Source of the DNA: SZAS-103 sp038234715
GTDB taxonomy: Bacteria > Pseudomonadota > Gammaproteobacteria > Xanthomonadales > Xanthomonadaceae
Length of the DNA stretch: 64,000 nucleotides
Reading direction: 5' to 3'
Assembly: GCA_038234715.1 (NCBI GenBank)
Contig: JBBQTD010000002.1
Span: 1 to 64,000 of the forward strand
Part shown: positions 46,234-56,300 of the stretch, piece after piece
How positions within the stretch are numbered: the stretch's first letter is position 1
Layout: each line of letters starts with the position of its first letter
The notes under the pieces: generated by a model
What the model was told of the DNA's origin: nothing
Database searches by the model: none
What the model saw: only the letters and a program-made list of their open reading frames with translations
Made by a program: the position numbers and the translations under genes

Positions 46234-46506
46234 GACATCACGGCGGCCTTCACGGACGTGAAGGATGTCTCGACCGTCGTCACAACGGTCTTCACCGACG
46301 TGAAGGATTTGTCGACCGACGTCACAACGGCCTTCACCGACGTGAAGGATGTCTCGACCGACATCACGACGGCCTTCACCGACGTGAAGGAAGTCTCGAC
46401 CGCCGTCACAACGGCCTTCACCGTCGTGAAGGATTTCACGACCGGCATCACAACGGCCTTCACCGACGTGAAGGATTTCTCGACCGGCATCACGGCGGTC
46501 TTCCCA
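46234..46506. repeat. tandem array, 13 half-units of 21 bp (42-bp repeat)
   Basis: Thirteen consecutive 21-base blocks without a gap. Two forms alternate: GACGTGAAGGATGTCTCGAC-C and GACGTCACAACGGCCTTCAC-C, so the full period is 42. Each junction forms a perfect inverted repeat CCTTCAC-N4-GTGAAGG (first at 46247-46264). Block starts: 46234, 46255, 46276, 46297, 46318, 46339, 46360, 46381, 46402, 46423, 46444, 46465, 46486. Divergence between copies is mostly single bases. Both strands remain open; the plus frame reads heptads such as DVSTDVT-TAFTDVK, but no ribosome site or clear start exists. It lies between the GH9 gene and the alcohol dehydrogenase, which converge on it. Role unknown. Confidence 0.92.
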
Positions 46507-46617
46507 TCCTTCACGGTGGCCCTTGCCGCGAGGGCATCACCATCGCCTCCTGGTCCCTCCCTCGAAGGGGACAAAGAAACGCGTGACGGAATCAAATGCC
46601 GTGCAGCGGCTCCAGGC

Positions 46618-47667
46618 CTATCCCAGAGTCGCGCTGTCGATCACGAAACGGTACTTCACATCGCTGCGCTGCATGCGGTCGTAGGCCTCGTCGATTTTCT
46701 GCACCGGGATCATCTCGATATCCGAAACAATACCGTGCTCGGCGCAGAAATCGAGCATCTGCTGGGTTTCGGCGATGCCGCCGATCAACGAACCCGCGAT
46801 CGAGCGGCGACCGAAAACCAGTTGCATCACCTGCGGGCTCGGATGCGGGTTCTCGGGCACGCCAAGCAGGCACAAGGTGCCGTCGCGCTTGAGCAGCCGG
46901 GTGAATGCATCGAGATCATGGCTCGCGGCTACCGTGTCGAGGATGAAATCGAAACGGTTCGCCTGTCCGGCCATCGCGTCCGCGTCCTTCGACACCACCA
47001 CTTCGTCGGCGCCAAGTTCGAGTGCATCCTGGCGCTTGCTCTCGGATGTGGTGAACGCGACGGTATGCGCGCCCATCGCGTGCGCGAGCTTGATGCCCAT
47101 GTGACCGAGGCCGCCGATGCCGACGATGCCGACCGTCTTGCCCGGACCGACGTTCCAATGGCGCAGCGGCGACCACGTGGTAATGCCTGCGCACAGCAAT
47201 GGGGCGACGGCCGCGAGTTCCGCTTCGGGATGGCGGATCTTCAGCACGAAGCGATCGTCGACCACGATGCGTTGCGTGTAACCACCGAGTGTATGGCCTG
47301 GAGCGTCGCCGGTCGGGCCGTTGTAGGTGCCGACGAAGCCATTCTGGCAATACTGTTCGAGCCCTTCGTCGCAAGCGTGGCAATGCTGGCAACTGCCGAC
47401 CAGGCAACCGACTCCGACGGTATCGCCGACCTTGAATCGGGCAACATCCGCGCCGACCGCGCTCACATGGCCGACGATCTCGTGGCCCGGCACGCACGGA
47501 TAGCGGGTACCGCCCCATTCGGAGCGGACGGTGTGCAGGTCGGAATGGCAGACGCCGCAATAGGCGATGTCGATCTGCACATCGCGCGGACCGGGTTGGC
47601 GGCGCTGGATCTGCATCGGTTCGAGCGGCTTGTCCGCCGCGTACGCACCGTAGGCTTTCGTCGTCAT
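46618..47667 (-). CDS. zinc-dependent alcohol dehydrogenase (YahK/cinnamyl-type)
   Basis: 349 residues from ATG 47667 with AGGAG upstream; an earlier in-frame start at 47784 has no homology. NADP(H)-linked oxidation of alcohols or reduction of aldehydes in the cytosol. Catalytic-zinc ligands: CGVCHSD and GHEIVG. Structural zinc: four cysteines in CLVGSCQHCHACDEGLEQYC. Nucleotide loop: GIGGLGHMGIKLA. TTSESKRQDALELGAD follows, with Ser-Lys-Arg after the second strand favouring NADPH. LLCAGITTWSPLRHW is typical of the broad-range aldehyde reductase group. It is convergent to the 42-bp array and the GH9 gene. Confidence 0.92.
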   Translation of the reverse strand: MTTKAYGAYAADKPLEPMQIQRRQPGPRDVQIDIAYCGVCHSDLHTVRSEWGGTRYPCVPGHEIVGHVSAVGADVARFKVGDTVGVGCLVGSCQHCHACDEGLEQYCQNGFVGTYNGPTGDAPGHTLGGYTQRIVVDDRFVLKIRHPEAELAAVAPLLCAGITTWSPLRHWNVGPGKTVGIVGIGGLGHMGIKLAHAMGAHTVAFTTSESKRQDALELGADEVVVSKDADAMAGQANRFDFILDTVAASHDLDAFTRLLKRDGTLCLLGVPENPHPSPQVMQLVFGRRSIAGSLIGGIAETQQMLDFCAEHGIVSDIEMIPVQKIDEAYDRMQRSDVKYRFVIDSATLG

Positions 47668-47967
47668 TGGGTACTCCTGGTTGATGTGGTGCCGGGGGGA
47701 TTTTGGCCCTTGAACATGCCTGCGTTGCGGATCATGTACCGGCGGTGTGCGGCCAAGGTGTTGCGCGTCGGTGACATGCTTCATCCATCCAAGGGCCTTT
47801 GGTCGAAGCCTGTGTTCCGTTGCGTTTGATCTGCAAGCGGCGGCTCCGTGAGGAAGGTCGGGGAACAGTGTGCGCGCTGGTGGCGGTTTTCATAAGCCGG
47901 GCGGGATCGCCGGGAGCATCGACAAGCGCATGGCCGGGAGCCTGCTGCGAAGTGCACCACCTGCGGT
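47668..47967. other. intergenic region, no gene seen
   Basis: 300 bases between the alcohol dehydrogenase start and the end of the TetR gene, both on the minus strand. It should hold the alcohol dehydrogenase promoter. No clear promoter, terminator hairpin or coding pattern was found; the frames in it have no support. Confidence 0.4.
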
Positions 47968-48714
47968 TCATTTCGAAAGAAACCCGCGCTCCAGGCAGTC
48001 CAGTGCCTCGTCGCCAAGCCGCGCAAGATCGGCCTTGCCGCCGGAAGCGAACCAATGCCGCATCGTCGCTCGAATGACGCCGATTGCAGCGCCAGCCAGG
48101 ACGCGCGCGCGCAGTTCGCCATCGGCGCCGCCTCCAGCGCGGTTGCGGAACGCCTGCGCCATGCCGTTTTCCCAGTCGCGGTCGATTTCGTTCTCGCGCG
48201 CGAGTAGCGCAGGCGCGGTCTGGACCAGCCGCTGCTGGGCGACCAGAGCGTCGCGGTTCTGGGTGTATTCCTTCGCGAACATCTGCGCGATGCGGCGCAA
48301 GCCGCTGACCGGGCTTTCGCTTGCCGGGGAGTTCTCCAGCAGGCTCACGAAGCGTTCCAGCCGTTCGCGCCGGTGCGGAAACGCTAGCGATTCCTTGTCG
48401 GGGAAGTAGCGGAAAAACGTGCGCCTGCTGACGCCAATGTCCTGGCAGACCTCGTCGATCGTGGTCGCTTCGAAGCCCGCAAGGTGGAAGCGTATGTTGG
48501 CCGCGGCGAGCAGGGCCCTGCGGGTCGCCTCCTTTTTCCGCTCCCTGAGCCGGGTGGCCAAGTGACCCGTGCTTGCCTCGTCAGCGTTGTCTTCGAGGGG
48601 ATGACGCGTGGCGGAGCAGTCCGCGTGTTCAGGAAGATCGTGCCGAAAACGACCCTTAGATGCACCGGAATTAACGGGCGGCACGATCTTGCGCGGTTCC
48701 GATGGCTTTTTCAT
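47968..48714 (-). CDS. TetR-family regulator divergent from the pfa-like operon
   Basis: 248 residues from ATG 48714. The DNA-binding domain lies at about residues 55-105 (TRRALLAAANIRFHLAGFEA, then EVCQDIGVSRRTFFRYFPDK), a standard TetR three-helix domain. Residues 1-50 are a polar extension unusual for the family; since no good internal start with a ribosome site was found, the extension is kept. The C-terminal ligand domain is all helical, with WENGMAQAFRNRAGG near residue 190. Only 43 bp separate it from the GTG of pfaD on the other strand, so it very probably controls that operon and itself, likely in response to an acyl compound (inference). Confidence 0.88.
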   Translation of the reverse strand: MKKPSEPRKIVPPVNSGASKGRFRHDLPEHADCSATRHPLEDNADEASTGHLATRLRERKKEATRRALLAAANIRFHLAGFEATTIDEVCQDIGVSRRTFFRYFPDKESLAFPHRRERLERFVSLLENSPASESPVSGLRRIAQMFAKEYTQNRDALVAQQRLVQTAPALLARENEIDRDWENGMAQAFRNRAGGGADGELRARVLAGAAIGVIRATMRHWFASGGKADLARLGDEALDCLERGFLSK

Positions 48715-48757
48715 GCCCGCAAGGATATAACTGCGGCCACGAAGAAAGTGTCACTCA
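48715..48757. promoter_or_regulatory. divergent TetR / pfaD control region
   Basis: 43 bases between opposite starts. TATAAC at 48726-48731 could be a -10 for the pfaD direction, but the -35 at 17 bp (TGGCTT) is poor and lies inside the TetR gene. A small dyad CACT-C-AGTG (48752-48760) covers the pfaD start. One or both might be the regulator's operator; the evidence is weak. Confidence 0.35.
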
Positions 48758-50398
48758 GTGCCAAATTCCACTACATCCCTGCTCCACCGACCCGAACCGG
48801 CCGGTCGCCATTGGCGTCCGGGCGGCGTGGCGCCTGCGTTTGCAGCGTCCGAACTGGCCATCGCGTGCGCGGAGGTGCGTGCGACCCAGCATGTCATCCG
48901 CGACCCGCGCGATGGCCGGCTGGGCCTTGGCAGCGACGGGGAATGGATCGACGCTCCGGAGCGCGGCAGCTGGCCAGTACTCGCGAGCTTGCCACCCCTG
49001 TACCCGGAATGGCTGGGCGATCGTTCCTTTGCCGAAGTCTACGGTTTGCGCTTCCCGTACGTCGCCGGCGCGATGGCGAACGGCATCGCAACTGTGGGTA
49101 TGGTGTCCGAACTCGCGCGCAACGGATTCCTGGGATTCTTCGGTGCGGCGGGCCTCTCTCCGGGCCGGGTCGAGGCGGCCATCGATGAGTTGCAGCGCGA
49201 ACTCGGTACGGCGTCGCCTGGCTGGGGCTCGAACCTGATCCACAGCCCTGCCGAACCTGGGCTCGAAGACACGATTGTTGATCTTTACCTGCTGCGCGCA
49301 GTGCGTTGCGTGGAAGCGTCGGCGTACATGGGCCTTACCCCAGCCCTGGTCCGCTATGCGTGCACAGGCCTGGAGCGCGATGCTGCGGGTCGCGTGCAGC
49401 GACGCAACCGGCTGATCGCGAAGGTATCGCGTGAAGAAGTTGCTCGCCATTTCCTGGAACCACCCCCGGCGGGCCTGTTGTCAGAACTGCGCCAGAGGGC
49501 ACAACTGAGCGCAAGCGAAGCGGAGCTTGCGGCACTCCTGCCGTTGGCCGAGGACATCACCGTCGAGGCCGACTCGGGAGGACATACCGACAATCGCCCG
49601 CTGACCGCGCTGCTTCCAACGATCGCCAGCCTGCGCGACCGGATCGCGCGTGCGCGCGGCTATGCGCGTCCGATCAGGATTGGCGCTGCTGGCGGATTGG
49701 GCACGCCATCGGCACTCGCAGCAGCTTTTGCCTTGGGGGCGGCCTACGTGCAGACCGGCTCGATCAACCAGGCCTGCGTGGAAAGCGGTCTCGGCGCACG
49801 CGGTCGCGCCATGCTGGCGCAGGCTGACATGGCCGACGTGATCATGGCGCCGGCGGCAGACATGTTCGAGATGGGTGTCGACGTGCAGGTGCTGCGACGC
49901 GGCAGCCTGTTCGCCGTGCGCGCACGCAAGTTGTACGAGTTGTATCGCGCGTGGCCGGCGCTCGAGGCGATCCCTGCCGGTGAGCGCGCAAAAGTCGAGC
50001 GCGACATCCTGCGCGCAAGTTTCGAAGACGCCTGGGAGTCCACGCGCAAGTTCTGGATGACGCGCGACCCTGCGCAGGTGGAACGCGCCGAACGCGATCC
50101 GAAGCACCGCATGGCCCTGGTGTTCCGCTCCTATCTCGGCCTGTCCAGCCGATGGGCGATCGACAACGTGGACGAACGTGCTGCCGACTTCCAGATCTGG
50201 TGCGGACCGGCAATGGGCGCGTTCAACACCTGGACACGCGACAGTTTCCTGGAAGCTCCCGAAAAGCGCAGCGTCGTGCAGGTGGCGCGCAACCTGATGG
50301 AAGGCGCAGCCGTCATCACGCGCGCGCAGCAGTTGCGAAGTTTCGGCTTGGCGATTCCCCCGGCTGGCTTCGACTTCCGACCGAGGCCGCTGGCGTGA
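48758..50398 (+). CDS. pfaD: PfaD-like FMN-dependent enoyl reductase
   Basis: 546 residues from GTG 48758; the frame closes 30 bases upstream, which limits the choice. An FMN-dependent TIM-barrel enoyl reductase of the nitronate-monooxygenase/2-nitropropane-dioxygenase type that serves PUFA and trans-AT polyketide synthases in trans. Visible: FPYVAGAMANGIATVGMVSE near residue 95, VEADSGGHTDNRPLTALLP around 270, the flavin-phosphate region GAAGGLGTPSALAAAFALGA, and AAYVQTGSINQACVESGL, then EMGVDVQVLRRGSLFAVRA, a PfaD hallmark. The C-terminal helical part (FRSYLGLSSRWAIDNVDERA) is also typical. It reduces the enoyl intermediates left saturated by the synthase. Its stop overlaps the next gene (GTGA). 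Confidence 0.93.
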   Translation: MPNSTTSLLHRPEPAGRHWRPGGVAPAFAASELAIACAEVRATQHVIRDPRDGRLGLGSDGEWIDAPERGSWPVLASLPPLYPEWLGDRSFAEVYGLRFPYVAGAMANGIATVGMVSELARNGFLGFFGAAGLSPGRVEAAIDELQRELGTASPGWGSNLIHSPAEPGLEDTIVDLYLLRAVRCVEASAYMGLTPALVRYACTGLERDAAGRVQRRNRLIAKVSREEVARHFLEPPPAGLLSELRQRAQLSASEAELAALLPLAEDITVEADSGGHTDNRPLTALLPTIASLRDRIARARGYARPIRIGAAGGLGTPSALAAAFALGAAYVQTGSINQACVESGLGARGRAMLAQADMADVIMAPAADMFEMGVDVQVLRRGSLFAVRARKLYELYRAWPALEAIPAGERAKVERDILRASFEDAWESTRKFWMTRDPAQVERAERDPKHRMALVFRSYLGLSSRWAIDNVDERAADFQIWCGPAMGAFNTWTRDSFLEAPEKRSVVQVARNLMEGAAVITRAQQLRSFGLAIPPAGFDFRPRPLA

Positions 50399-53300
50399 AC
50401 AACCGCGAACCACATCTTGCATCCTCCCGCATTCCATCCGAAGGGGCGACCCAGGGCGCCATCGAATCGACCATGAGCAGCAATCCAAACCAGCAACCGA
50501 TCGCGATCGTCGGCGTCAGCGCGCTATTTCCCGGTTCCACCGACGCGACGGGCTTCTGGCGCGACATCCTTGAAGGCCGCGATCTGATCACCGACGTACC
50601 CGCCGATCACTGGCTGGTGGACGACTACTACGACCCCGATCCTTCGGCGCCGGACAAGACGTACGCGCGACGCGGCGGCTTCCTGGATCCCGTCGGGTTC
50701 GATGCGCTCGGCTTCGGCGTCCCTCCCTCCAGCCTGCCCGCCACCGACACCTCGCAGCTGCTCGCATTGATCCTTGCGCAGACAGTCTTGCAGGACGCCG
50801 CACGCGAGCAGTTCGAGCACATGGATCGCTCGCGCATCTCGGTGATCCTGGGCGTGACCAGCGCGCAGGAATTGTTGTTCTCGATGGTTTCGCGGTTGCA
50901 GCGGCCGGTGTGGGTGAAAGCGCTGCGCGAGTCCGGACTACCCGAGGACGAAGTGCAGGCCGCGTGCGAACGCATTGCCGCGCACTACGTGCCATGGCAG
51001 GAGTCGAGTTTCCCCGGATTGCTTGGCAACGTGGTTGCGGGACGCATCGCGAACCGGCTCAATCTGGGCGGCACCAATTGCGTGACAGACGCGGCGTGCG
51101 CATCCGCACTGAGCGCGATGTCAATGGCGATCAGCGAACTGCAACTGGGCAACAGCGACCTGGTGATCTCGGGTGGCGTGGATACGCTCAACGACATCTT
51201 CATGTACATGTGTTTTTCCAAGACGCCTGCCCTGTCGCCCAGCGGCGACTGCCGGCCCTTCAGCGACAAGGCCGATGGAACCATGCTCGGAGAAGGCCTC
51301 GGCATGATGGCGCTCAAGCGCCTCGCCGATGCCGAGAGCGATGGCGACCGCATCTACGCAGTGATTCGCGGCATCGGAAGTTCGTCCGATGGTCGCGCGA
51401 AGAGCGTGTACGCACCTGTCCCGGAAGGCCAGGCCCAGGCGCTGCGTCGCGCCTATACGTTGGCCGGTTACAGCCCGGACACCGTGGAGTTGGTCGAAGC
51501 GCACGGAACCGGAACCAAGGCCGGAGATGTGGCTGAGTTCGAAGGTCTGCGCCAGGTTTTCGATGCGGGCGCATCGGCACGCAGGCAATGGTGCGCGTTG
51601 GGTTCGGTCAAGAGCCAGATCGGCCACACCAAGGCTGCCGCTGGAGCCGCCGGCCTGTTCAAGGCGGTCATGGCGTTGCACCACAAGGTGCTTCCGCCAA
51701 GCATCAAGATCGACGCGCCGAATCCGAAACTCGATATCGAGCGCAGTCCGTTCTATCTCAACACGAAAACGCGCCCGTGGATCTGTGGCAGCGCGCATCC
51801 GCGTCGCGCTTCGGTGAGCGCGTTCGGTTTCGGCGGATCGAATTTCCATGTGGCGCTCGAGGAATACCAGGGAAAGGCGCCGAGCGCCGAGCGCCTTCCT
51901 GCCCATCGCCATGACCTGGTCGTGCTCGCGGCGCAGGACAGCTTCTCGCTGGCGCAACAGGCCCGTGCCATGGCTGCCGAGGATGCGTCACTGACATTGT
52001 TGGCGCGACGCAGCCAGCGGCAGTTCAAGACTGGCGCACCCGCGCGCCTCGCAATCGTTGCGGGCGACACGGCGCAGTTGCGATCGCGATTGCTTGCGGC
52101 GGCGCAACGCATTGAAGAGTTGCCAGGGGAAAGTTTCACGTCGCCCGACGGAACTACCTGTGGTTTCGGTGTGGACAAGGGCAAGCTGGCGATGCTGTTT
52201 CCGGGACAGGGAAGTCAGTTCCCGGGAATGGGTGCGGATCTCGCAGTGCATTTTCCGCTCGCCAGGTCCACCTGGGATCGCGCTGCGGACCTGTCGCTCG
52301 ACTCCGGAACAAGCCTGCACGACATCGTGTTTCCGCGTCCCCGATTTGACGCCGAGTCGACCAGGCACGACATGGCTCGGCTGACGCAAACGCAATGGGC
52401 ACAGCCGGCCATCGGTGCAGCGTCGGTGTCAATGCTGGCGGTGATCGCCGATTGCGGCATCCGCGCGGACATGGTGGGCGGACACAGCTTCGGGGAACTG
52501 GTCGCGCTGCATGCGGCCGGAGTGGTGTCGGAAGCCGACCTCCTGCGGGTCGCGCGTCGTCGCGGCGAGTTGATGGCCGACATCGATGTTCCAGGCGCGA
52601 TGACCGCACTGGCAATGCCAGTCGATGAGGCGCGCGAATTGATCGCGCGGTTCGACGCGTCCGTCGTGATCGCGAACGACAATGCCCCGCGACAGGTCGT
52701 AGTGTCTGGCGCACTGGATGCGATTGTCGCATTTGAAGCAAGCTTGTCTTCGCTGGACGTGGCGTTTCGTCGCCTGCCCGTCGCGAGCGGATTCCATTCG
52801 AGTGTGGTTGCGGGATGCAGCGAGGCGTTCGCAGGTTTTCTCTCCGGCATCGACTTCGCAACGCCGGACATGCCGGTGTACGCCAACGCAAGCGCCGCGC
52901 CGCACATTGCACAAGCATCCGCATTGCGTGGCGCACTCGCCGCGCAGATCGCGCAACCCGTGCGCTTCGTCGAGATGATCGAAGCAATGTACGCAGCGGG
53001 CGCGCGCACGTTTGTCGAAGTGGGACCAGGTGCGGTGCTCAGCGGGCTGGTCGGCGCAATTCTGGGTGAACGACCACACGGTGCGATCCACCTCGATCGC
53101 AAAAACAAGGATGGCGTCGAGTCGCTGCTGCTGGCGATCGCACGCCTGGTAGCCATCGGCGTCAACGTCAAGCTGGAGCGACTGTTCGCGTCCGAACGCG
53201 AGCCAACCCCGGCGCCGACCCACGGACGACCACTGACTCCAATCAATGGCAGCAATGTCGGCAAGCCGTATCCACCCGTCGGTGGGCAGCAGGCCCTTCC

Positions 53301-56300
53301 TCCTCCCAACCCGCCGCGCATTGCCGTGCCGACGGCGCGCATCGAGAATCCATTGCACTCCAATCCGGTTCCCACAAACTCCCCCGTCAATGCGCCGGCG
53401 TCGCTGGCCGGCGGCGCAACGTCACCGATGGTGTCGGATGCATGGTTGCAGGCATTCCAGGACAGCCAGCAACAGTTGGCCGACACCCACCTGGCCTTCC
53501 AACGCTCGATGTTCGAGAGCCATACGGCGTATTTGCAGGTGACCGAGTCGGCGCTTGCAGGTTTGGCTGCAATTGCTGGAGGACCTACACCAGCTCATTC
53601 CTCATCGCGCGCCGTGGAGCGGCCCTCGGCGATGCCGGCGGCAATACAGGTCGTCGCTACGCCCACGATGCAGCACATGCCGGGCGTTGCCACGGAGACC
53701 ATATCAACTGCCGCATCGTCCAGCGTGGAGAACGAGGGCAACCGCGCAATGCCCCTCGTGGCCGCCGCGCAAGCGCCCGTTGTCCCAGCCGCCGTCACGC
53801 CCGATATTGATCTGACTTCTCTGATGCTGCAGATCGTCGCCGAAAAGACCGGCTATCCGGTGGACATGCTTGATCTGGGCATGGACCTCGAAGGCGATCT
53901 GGGCATCGACTCGATCAAGCGCGTCGAGATCCTCGCCGCGGTCGACGAACGCGCTGCCGGATTGCCCCGGCTCGATCGCAGCCAGATGAGCGCGCTGCAC
54001 ACGCTGGCGGAAATCGTCGACTACATGCAAGGACAGCACGCCGGCGAAACCGCTATCGCCGAGCCGGCAGCCGTGAAAGCCGAAGCCCTTCCGACTTTCG
54101 ACCTCACGGCGTTGATGCTGCAGGTGGTAGCCGAGAAGACTGGCTACCCAATCGACATGCTGGAACTCGGCATGGATCTCGAAGGCGATCTGGGTATCGA
54201 CTCGATCAAGCGCGTGGAGATTCTCGCAGCGGTGGACGAACGTGCCCAGGGTTTGCCCAGGATCGACCGTAGCCAACTGGGTGCACTGCACACCCTCGCC
54301 GAAATCGTCGACTACCTGCAGGGTCGGCAATCGCGTGCCGTTGTCGATTCCGTGCCGCAAACAACGCATGCCGGAGCGTCCGTGTCGGCGATCGCCCCGA
54401 TTGCAGCGCTCGGGCGATTCCGGCTTGAACTCATTCCGGCGCCGGCTGCCGGAATGGCGCAACCCGGCCTGCTCGGCGAAGAAGAAGTCTGGATCACGGG
54501 CTGCGCCGTGCTGGGAGAGCATCTGGCGGCGGAACTGCGCAACCGCCGAGTCAACGCGCGGTGCATTGATCGGCTTCCCGCTGGCGCAAATGCGTGCATC
54601 TACGTGGGAGGCCTGCGCGAGGTCGCTGGCGTGGACGAGGCCATCGCAATCAATCACGAGGCATTCGACATCGCGCGTGCGCTGGCGACCCGACTCGAAA
54701 CCGAACGCGGTCTATTCGTTACCGTGCAGGACACCGGCGGCGCGTTCGGCCTCGACGAAATGGATCCGCTGCGCGCCTGGCTTGCCGGGCTTCCGGCGCT
54801 GGTAAAGACGGCTGCTCTCGAATGGCCGCACGCGTCGCTCAAGGCAATCGATCTTGCCATTGGCCTGCGCGCCCCGCAGGCGATAGCGATCGCGCTCGCC
54901 GACGAGTTGCTCGAAGGCGGCGGCGAGATCGAGGTCGCGTTGCCCATGGCGGGGGGTCGCTACACATTGCGCAGCGTAGCCGAGCCAGTGGTTGCTGGTT
55001 CGCCCGTGATCGCCGCGGGTGATGTCGTGCTGGTGCCTGGCGGTGCGCGTGGCGTAACCGCAGCGTGCCTCGTCGAATGGGCACGGCAATGCAAAGCCCG
55101 CTTCGTGCTGCTCGGACGCACTGCGCTTGTCGATGAACCTGCAGCGTGCGCTGGAGTTGTCGATGAAGGCGCACTCAAGCGCGCCCTGCTCGACCAGGCA
55201 CGCAGCCGCGGACTGTCACCGACACCGGCGGAACTGCTCGTCGAGGTTCGCGCGGTCCAGGCAAACCGCGAAATCCGCAGCACTCTCGATGCGATCGCGA
55301 ACGCCGGTGCGAAGGCGCGCTACGAGGCGGTCGATGTTGCCAACAGCGCTGCGCTTGCAGAAACCGTCGCACGGGTACGCCGTGAATGGGGTCCGATCTG
55401 CGGACTCGTCCATGCCGCGGGCGTTCTTGCCGACAAGCGCATCGCGGACAAGACCGACGCGCAATTCGACCACGTCTTCAACACCAAGGTCGCAGGTCTT
55501 CGCGCGCTGCTGGATGCCACGCGCGACGACCGCTTGAAGCTGCTTTGCGTGTTCTCGTCGGTTTCTGCGCGCTGCGGCAATCCTGGCCAGTCCGATTACG
55601 CGATGGCAAACGAAGTACTCGCCAAGGTGGCGTGGGCAGAGTCCCGGCGGAGTCCTGGCCTGGTTGCCAAGTCGCTGGGATGGGGGCCGTGGGAAGGCGG
55701 CATGGTGACGCCGCATTTGCGCGAGCGATTCGCCGAGCTCGGCGTACCGATGATTCCGCTCGCGACGGGCGCGCGGATGTTCGCCGCAGAACTCTCCGGC
55801 GGCCAGCACGACCAGGTGGAACTGGTGCTGGGCGGCGAACCGCGGCCCGAGGCCCTGCTCTTTGAAGGCGCGAGCGAACGCGTGCACGAGTTGGAGATCA
55901 CGGTCGCGCGCGCCAGCCATGCCTATCTCGAAGGTCATGCGATCAACGGCCAACCGGTACTCCCGCTGGTGCTTGCAGCCGAGTGGCTATCGCGCGCAGC
56001 GCGCAGTTTTCGACCCGGCCTGCCGCAGGCGGCGCTGCATGAAATCAAGGTACTCAAGGGAATTCGCCTGGATGGCTTCGAAAACGGTGGCGACCGCCTC
56101 ACGATCCAGGCCACGCCGCTTCCGAGCGAGCGCGGTGCACAGATGCAGATGCTGATTCGCGACAGGAAAGGTCGCACCAACTACAGCGCGCGCATCGAGC
56201 TACTGCCCGAACCCAATCATTCCGATCAACCGCTTGACGCGCTCGCACTCGAACCATGGCTGGGCGAGCCGATCTACCAGGACCTGCTGTTCCACCGCGG

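Noticed and set aside
46551..46571. Terminator between the 42-bp array and the alcohol dehydrogenase
   Set aside because: GTCCC...GGGGAC pairs imperfectly and has no T-run in either direction.
46258..47829. 523-codon plus-strand frame starting in the 42-bp array
   Set aside because: After the array it runs antisense to the alcohol dehydrogenase and loses any protein-like pattern.
48752..48760. CACTCAGTG as the TetR operator
   Set aside because: Arms of only 4 bp; TetR operators are usually longer. Mentioned only as a weak candidate.
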